Of a stretch of 64,000 nt of DNA, positions 61,078 through 64,000 are shown piece by piece. Below the pieces are notes generated by a model. The model saw only the letters and a program-made list of their open reading frames with translations. It was not told where the DNA came from and did no database searches. Both the position numbers and the translations under genes were made by a program. Position 1 is the first letter of the stretch, and each line of letters starts with the position of its first letter. The stretch comes from Lichenostomus cassidix (lineage: Eukaryota; Chordata; Aves; Passeriformes; Meliphagidae), in assembly GCA_008360975.2 (NCBI GenBank), contig CM039196.1, positions 2,480,001 to 2,544,000 of the forward strand. Reading direction: 5' to 3'.

Positions 61078-61573
61078 CCACACCTGGAGTCATATGTCCA
61101 GATCTGGGCCACTCCATTCAGGATGGACAGTGAGGGTCTGGAATGTGTCCAGGGAAGGGAACAGAGCTGGGGAAGGGGCTGGAGCCCCAGGAGCAGCTGA
61201 GGGAGCTGGCAAAGGGGCTCAGCCTGGAGAAAAGGAGGCTGAAGGGACCTTGTGGCTCTGCACAGCTCCTGACAGGAGGGGCAGCCAGGTATGGGGTCAG
61301 GCTGTGCTCCTATGGAACAGGGAGAGGAGGAGAGGGAACAGCCTCAGGAGAGGGTCAGGTGGGACATCAGGAGGAATTTGTTTATTGAAAGGGCCATAAA
61401 ATATTGGAAAGGGCTGCCCAGGGAAGTGGTGAAGTCCCCATCCCTGGAGGTTTTTAAGGAAAGACTGGACGAGGCACTCACTACTCCGGGCTGGTGGAGG
61501 AGCTGGCGATCGGTCACAAGTTGGACTCGATGATCTCAGAGGTCTTTTCCAACCTCAAGGACTCCGTGACTGA
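61078..61573 (+). mobile_element. CR1 LINE 3' fragment upstream of VPS37B
   Basis: Plus-oriented CR1: TGTCCAGATCTGGGCC, then CTCAGCCTGGAGAAAAGGAG, then GGGCTGCCCAGGGAAGTGGT and the 3' end GATGATCTCAGAGGTCTTTT followed by CAACCTCAAGGACTCCGTGA. The upstream limit is uncertain and could extend to about 60.9 kb. Confidence 0.87.
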
Positions 61574-61658
61574 TCCCTCGGGATTCCGAGGGCCCCGAGC
61601 GCCTCACATGAGCGCAGCACACAAAGCTCGCTCTGTGCGGGCTCTGCGGCCATGGAGG

Positions 61659-61964
61659 GGCTTCACCCACAGCGAGAAGGAGGGAACAGCCCCTCACAGC
61701 GCTTCACCCGCAGCCCCTCACAGGGGCTTCACCCACAGCGAGGAGGGAACAGCTCCCTTCACAGCGCTTCACCCACAGCCCCTCAGAGCGCTTCACCCAC
61801 AGCCCCCTCACAGAGCTTCACCCACAAATCCCTCAGAGGGGCTTCACCCACAACACCCTCACGGGGGCTTCACCCACAGCCCCTCATAGCGCTTCACCCA
61901 CAGCCCCTCACAGGAGCTTCACCCACAGCCCCTCACAGGAGCTTCACCCACAGCCCCTCACGGC
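61659..61964 (+). repeat. Minisatellite, 24-26 bp unit, about 11 copies
   Basis: Consensus GCTTCACCCACAG followed by CCCCTCACAGG. Copies at the 5' end carry an insert of GCGAGGAGGGAACAG-type sequence, making longer units. The last four copies are nearly identical. It ends about 210 bp before the VPS37B start codon. Confidence 0.92.
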
Positions 61965-62172
61965 GCTCCCGCCAACCGCTCAGCCACCGCGCCCCCCCTC
62001 CCGGGCCCCTTTGGTTCCGTCCGGCAGCGCCCCCCTCCCGCCGCGCAGCCCCCGTGGTACGCCCCGACACGCCCCCCCGGCAGGGGGCGCTGAGGGCGGT
62101 GCCGCGGGCCGGGGCGAGAGCGCGGCGGCACTTCCGGTGCGGGGCCGGGGCGGGAGCGGCAGCGGGGCCGGG
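61965..62172 (+). promoter_or_regulatory. VPS37B: CpG-island promoter / 5' UTR of VPS37B
   Basis: GC-dense block continuing into the coding exon. A consensus ETS site ACTTCCGG at 62130-62137, 36 bp before the ATG, is a common core-promoter element in TATA-less housekeeping genes. No TATA box was seen. Confidence 0.65.
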
Positions 62173-62277
62173 ATGGCGCTGGACGCGCGGCGCCTGGAGG
62201 CGCTGAGCCTGCAGGAGCTCAGCGCGCTGCTGGACGACGAGGAGCAGCTCCAGGACATGGCCCGCGAGATGGAAGAG
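62173..62277 (+). CDS. VPS37B: VPS37B, first coding exon (ESCRT-I subunit)
   Basis: One exon of 35 codons from a strong-context ATG (GGGATGG) to the donor GAAGAG|GTGAGG at 62277/62278. It encodes MALDARRLEALSLQELSALL, then DDEEQLQDMAREMEE. This matches the start of VPS37B, where an LSL-x-x-L-x-x-LL-x-DE-x-QL pattern opens the helical region. Family knowledge: VPS37 binds TSG101 and VPS28 in ESCRT-I, which sorts ubiquitinated cargo into multivesicular bodies and acts in cytokinesis. The rest of the gene is beyond the window. VPS37B rather than VPS37A/C/D is supported mainly by its position next to ABCB9. Confidence 0.85.
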
Positions 62278-64000
62278 GTGAGGGGCTGCCTCGTACTCCC
62301 CGGCCGCGGCCTCTCGTCGGGCCGCCCCCCTCAGCCCGCCGGGTCCGCGGTGCCGCTCGGTGTCGGGGGGTTAATGACTCCCCGCTGCCCGGAGCCGCCG
62401 GGCGGCCTCGGCCCCGCCGTGGAGCTGCCGGTGCGTGAGGAGCCCCCGGTGCTGCGGGAAACGCTGCCGGTCCTTCCCTCCTTCCCCCAGCCCTCCTTCC
62501 CCCGGCTCTCCTTCCCCCGGCCCTCCGGCCTTTTGTTCCCGGCCCGCCGTGGGGATCGCTGCCCGCGGGGTGCCAGACGAGGGCTGAGGGCTCGCTGGGC
62601 TGAAAACGCTGAATTAAATTAATTCACCCGCTGAATGAGGAGACACTGACGGCCCGGAGGTGGGAGCAGCTTTCCCGTTCGTACAGCCCTTGTTGTGTGC
62701 CTTGGCCGTGGTGGAGGGTTTTGCCAGGGTGAATTCAAAACAACGTGAAAGAGATTTCTGTGCGCCCCGGTTGGTATGCTGGGCGCAGCGAGGGCTGTCA
62801 GCCTCTCGGGCTGCTTGTTTTTGCCTATTTGAAATGTCTTTGTCAGTGCATCGCGCTCTAAGTCGTGCTTTTGGATCTGTGCTTCTTAAAACAAAATAGG
62901 AGCCTGTTTTCTTGCCCTGGCTGTGGTTGTCTTTAGCTGGTTTTTCTGTGTGCCAAGGGACGCTGTGTGTTACGGTTCTGATAGGAGACTGTCCTGGATT
63001 TATTTGGCCGCAGATGTGCCTGAAAGACTCTCACTGTTAGTCAGATAGGAGCAATAGGATGAAACTGTATGTATGAAAACTTTAAAAGAAGAAATCGTGC
63101 TCTACTACTCTGGGTCCTGTATTTTTGAGGGGTTTTTCTGTTTTGTTTTATTTTCTTAAATAAAAGGACAAAAGCCCCAGGAAAAGGGAAAAAAAGTGGC
63201 AATATGTTCTAGAGAAAGAAGCTTAGTTTATTAAGTAAAGTCAATTACAATTGTGTTCCCTCAAACTAAGATTCTAGCCCTTTTGGTGCTTCTGAGAAAA
63301 TCGTTCTGGATCACCTCCAGCCAAATTATCAAAGTCGTGCACATGGAAAGGCATGCTGAAGACTGAGTCTGAGTTGATGAGGTGTCCTGGGAAAATTATT
63401 TGCTGTATTATGCAACAGTTTGGATTTTGAACTTTGTGCCAATAGATTTCTGAGAGTGGGGCAGGCATAATAACTTCTCGTGCGAGCTTACATTTTGAGA
63501 ACTGAGAAGAAGCAGGCAGTGCTGTGGAAAGTAGAGCAGGCAGAGCTCCCGTGGTTTGCTGGGGGCAGGAGCACCCTGCTGTATAAAAACTATTTAAGGA
63601 AAGTCAGCGGGTTATAATGGGCTTAACTTTGTAAAGATGTAAACGGGTGCAGTGCTGCTGCTTCCAGTGTGACCTCTGACAGGGGACAGGAGCACAAGGC
63701 CTGGCTCAGTGGGCTCTTTATTATTATTTATTGGTCAGTATGAACTTAAAGACTGTAGGTCAGAAGTGACAGAAAAACCTCATAACCTCAGCAGAAGAGA
63801 TCCTCTCGCTACACAACCAGCCCATATTCTCAATTTGACCCCCAGGTTTTCCTCTTTCCTTGGCATCAGAAGGCTTTTAAATTGTAGAGTAAAGTTCTCC
63901 GGGCCTGAGGGAATATTTTGTGGTGTTTGGAAAGTGTGGCCAGGTTTGAAGGTGCTCAGGCTGTGTGGAAACACGGCTGTGCTGCTGTCTGGTATAATCC
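62278..64000 (+). other. VPS37B: VPS37B first intron (partial)
   Basis: Starts GTGAGG. CpG-rich for about 350 bp, then AT-rich. No second exon with a VPS37-like frame was recognised before the window ends, and no repeat was identified. Confidence 0.6.

Noticed and set aside
62011..62622. 203-codon frame starting upstream of VPS37B and reading into its intron
   Set aside because: It contains the true exon 1 frame (62173-62277) but continues past a strong donor at 62278 into GC-rich intron.
1..64000. CRISPR arrays, bacterial operons, tRNA or rRNA genes
   Set aside because: The tandem repeats found are minisatellites and microsatellites without spacer structure. The sequence is clearly vertebrate, and no tRNA or rRNA signature was recognised by eye.

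Overview
The window is vertebrate nuclear DNA, almost certainly from a bird. Genes are split by GT-AG introns. GC-rich CpG-island promoters are present. The recognisable interspersed repeats are CR1 LINE fragments with the typical avian 3' tail, and introns are short, as on avian microchromosomes. The gene order PITPNM2 - ARL6IP4 - OGFOD2 - (GIN2) - ABCB9 - VPS37B matches the human 12q24.31 neighbourhood read in the opposite direction, with one extra gene, GIN2. Nothing prokaryotic, viral or organellar was seen.

Layout. 1-23025 (+): the 3' half of PITPNM2, with eleven coding exons between 1271 and 19166 and a long 3' UTR. 28450-23080 (-): ARL6IP4, five coding exons (26817-24011) plus a probable non-coding first exon in a CpG island near 28.3 kb. 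35330-29400 (-): OGFOD2, seven coding exons. 35676-41391 (+): GIN2, a domesticated retroelement/GINGER-type integrase in eight exons, starting head-to-head with OGFOD2. 42.5-56.0 kb (+): ABCB9, a non-coding first exon and eleven coding exons. 56.0-61.0 kb: intergenic, no gene seen. 61.0-62.2 kb: a CR1 copy, a 24-26 bp minisatellite and a CpG island leading into exon 1 of VPS37B (62173-62277, +), whose remaining exons lie past the window.

The genes do not form a pathway. They cover phosphoinositide/phosphatidic-acid transfer (PITPNM2), splicing-associated SR-like protein (ARL6IP4), a 2-oxoglutarate oxygenase (OGFOD2), lysosomal peptide transport (ABCB9) and ESCRT-I sorting (VPS37B). The most unusual gene is GIN2. 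It keeps an integrase zinc finger and RNase H-like core but has lost acidic residues expected in the catalytic triad, so it looks like a captured transposase/integrase with a non-catalytic host role. All exon coordinates were assigned by eye from splice consensus, reading-frame continuity and remembered family similarity. Reading frame is continuous through every exon junction given.
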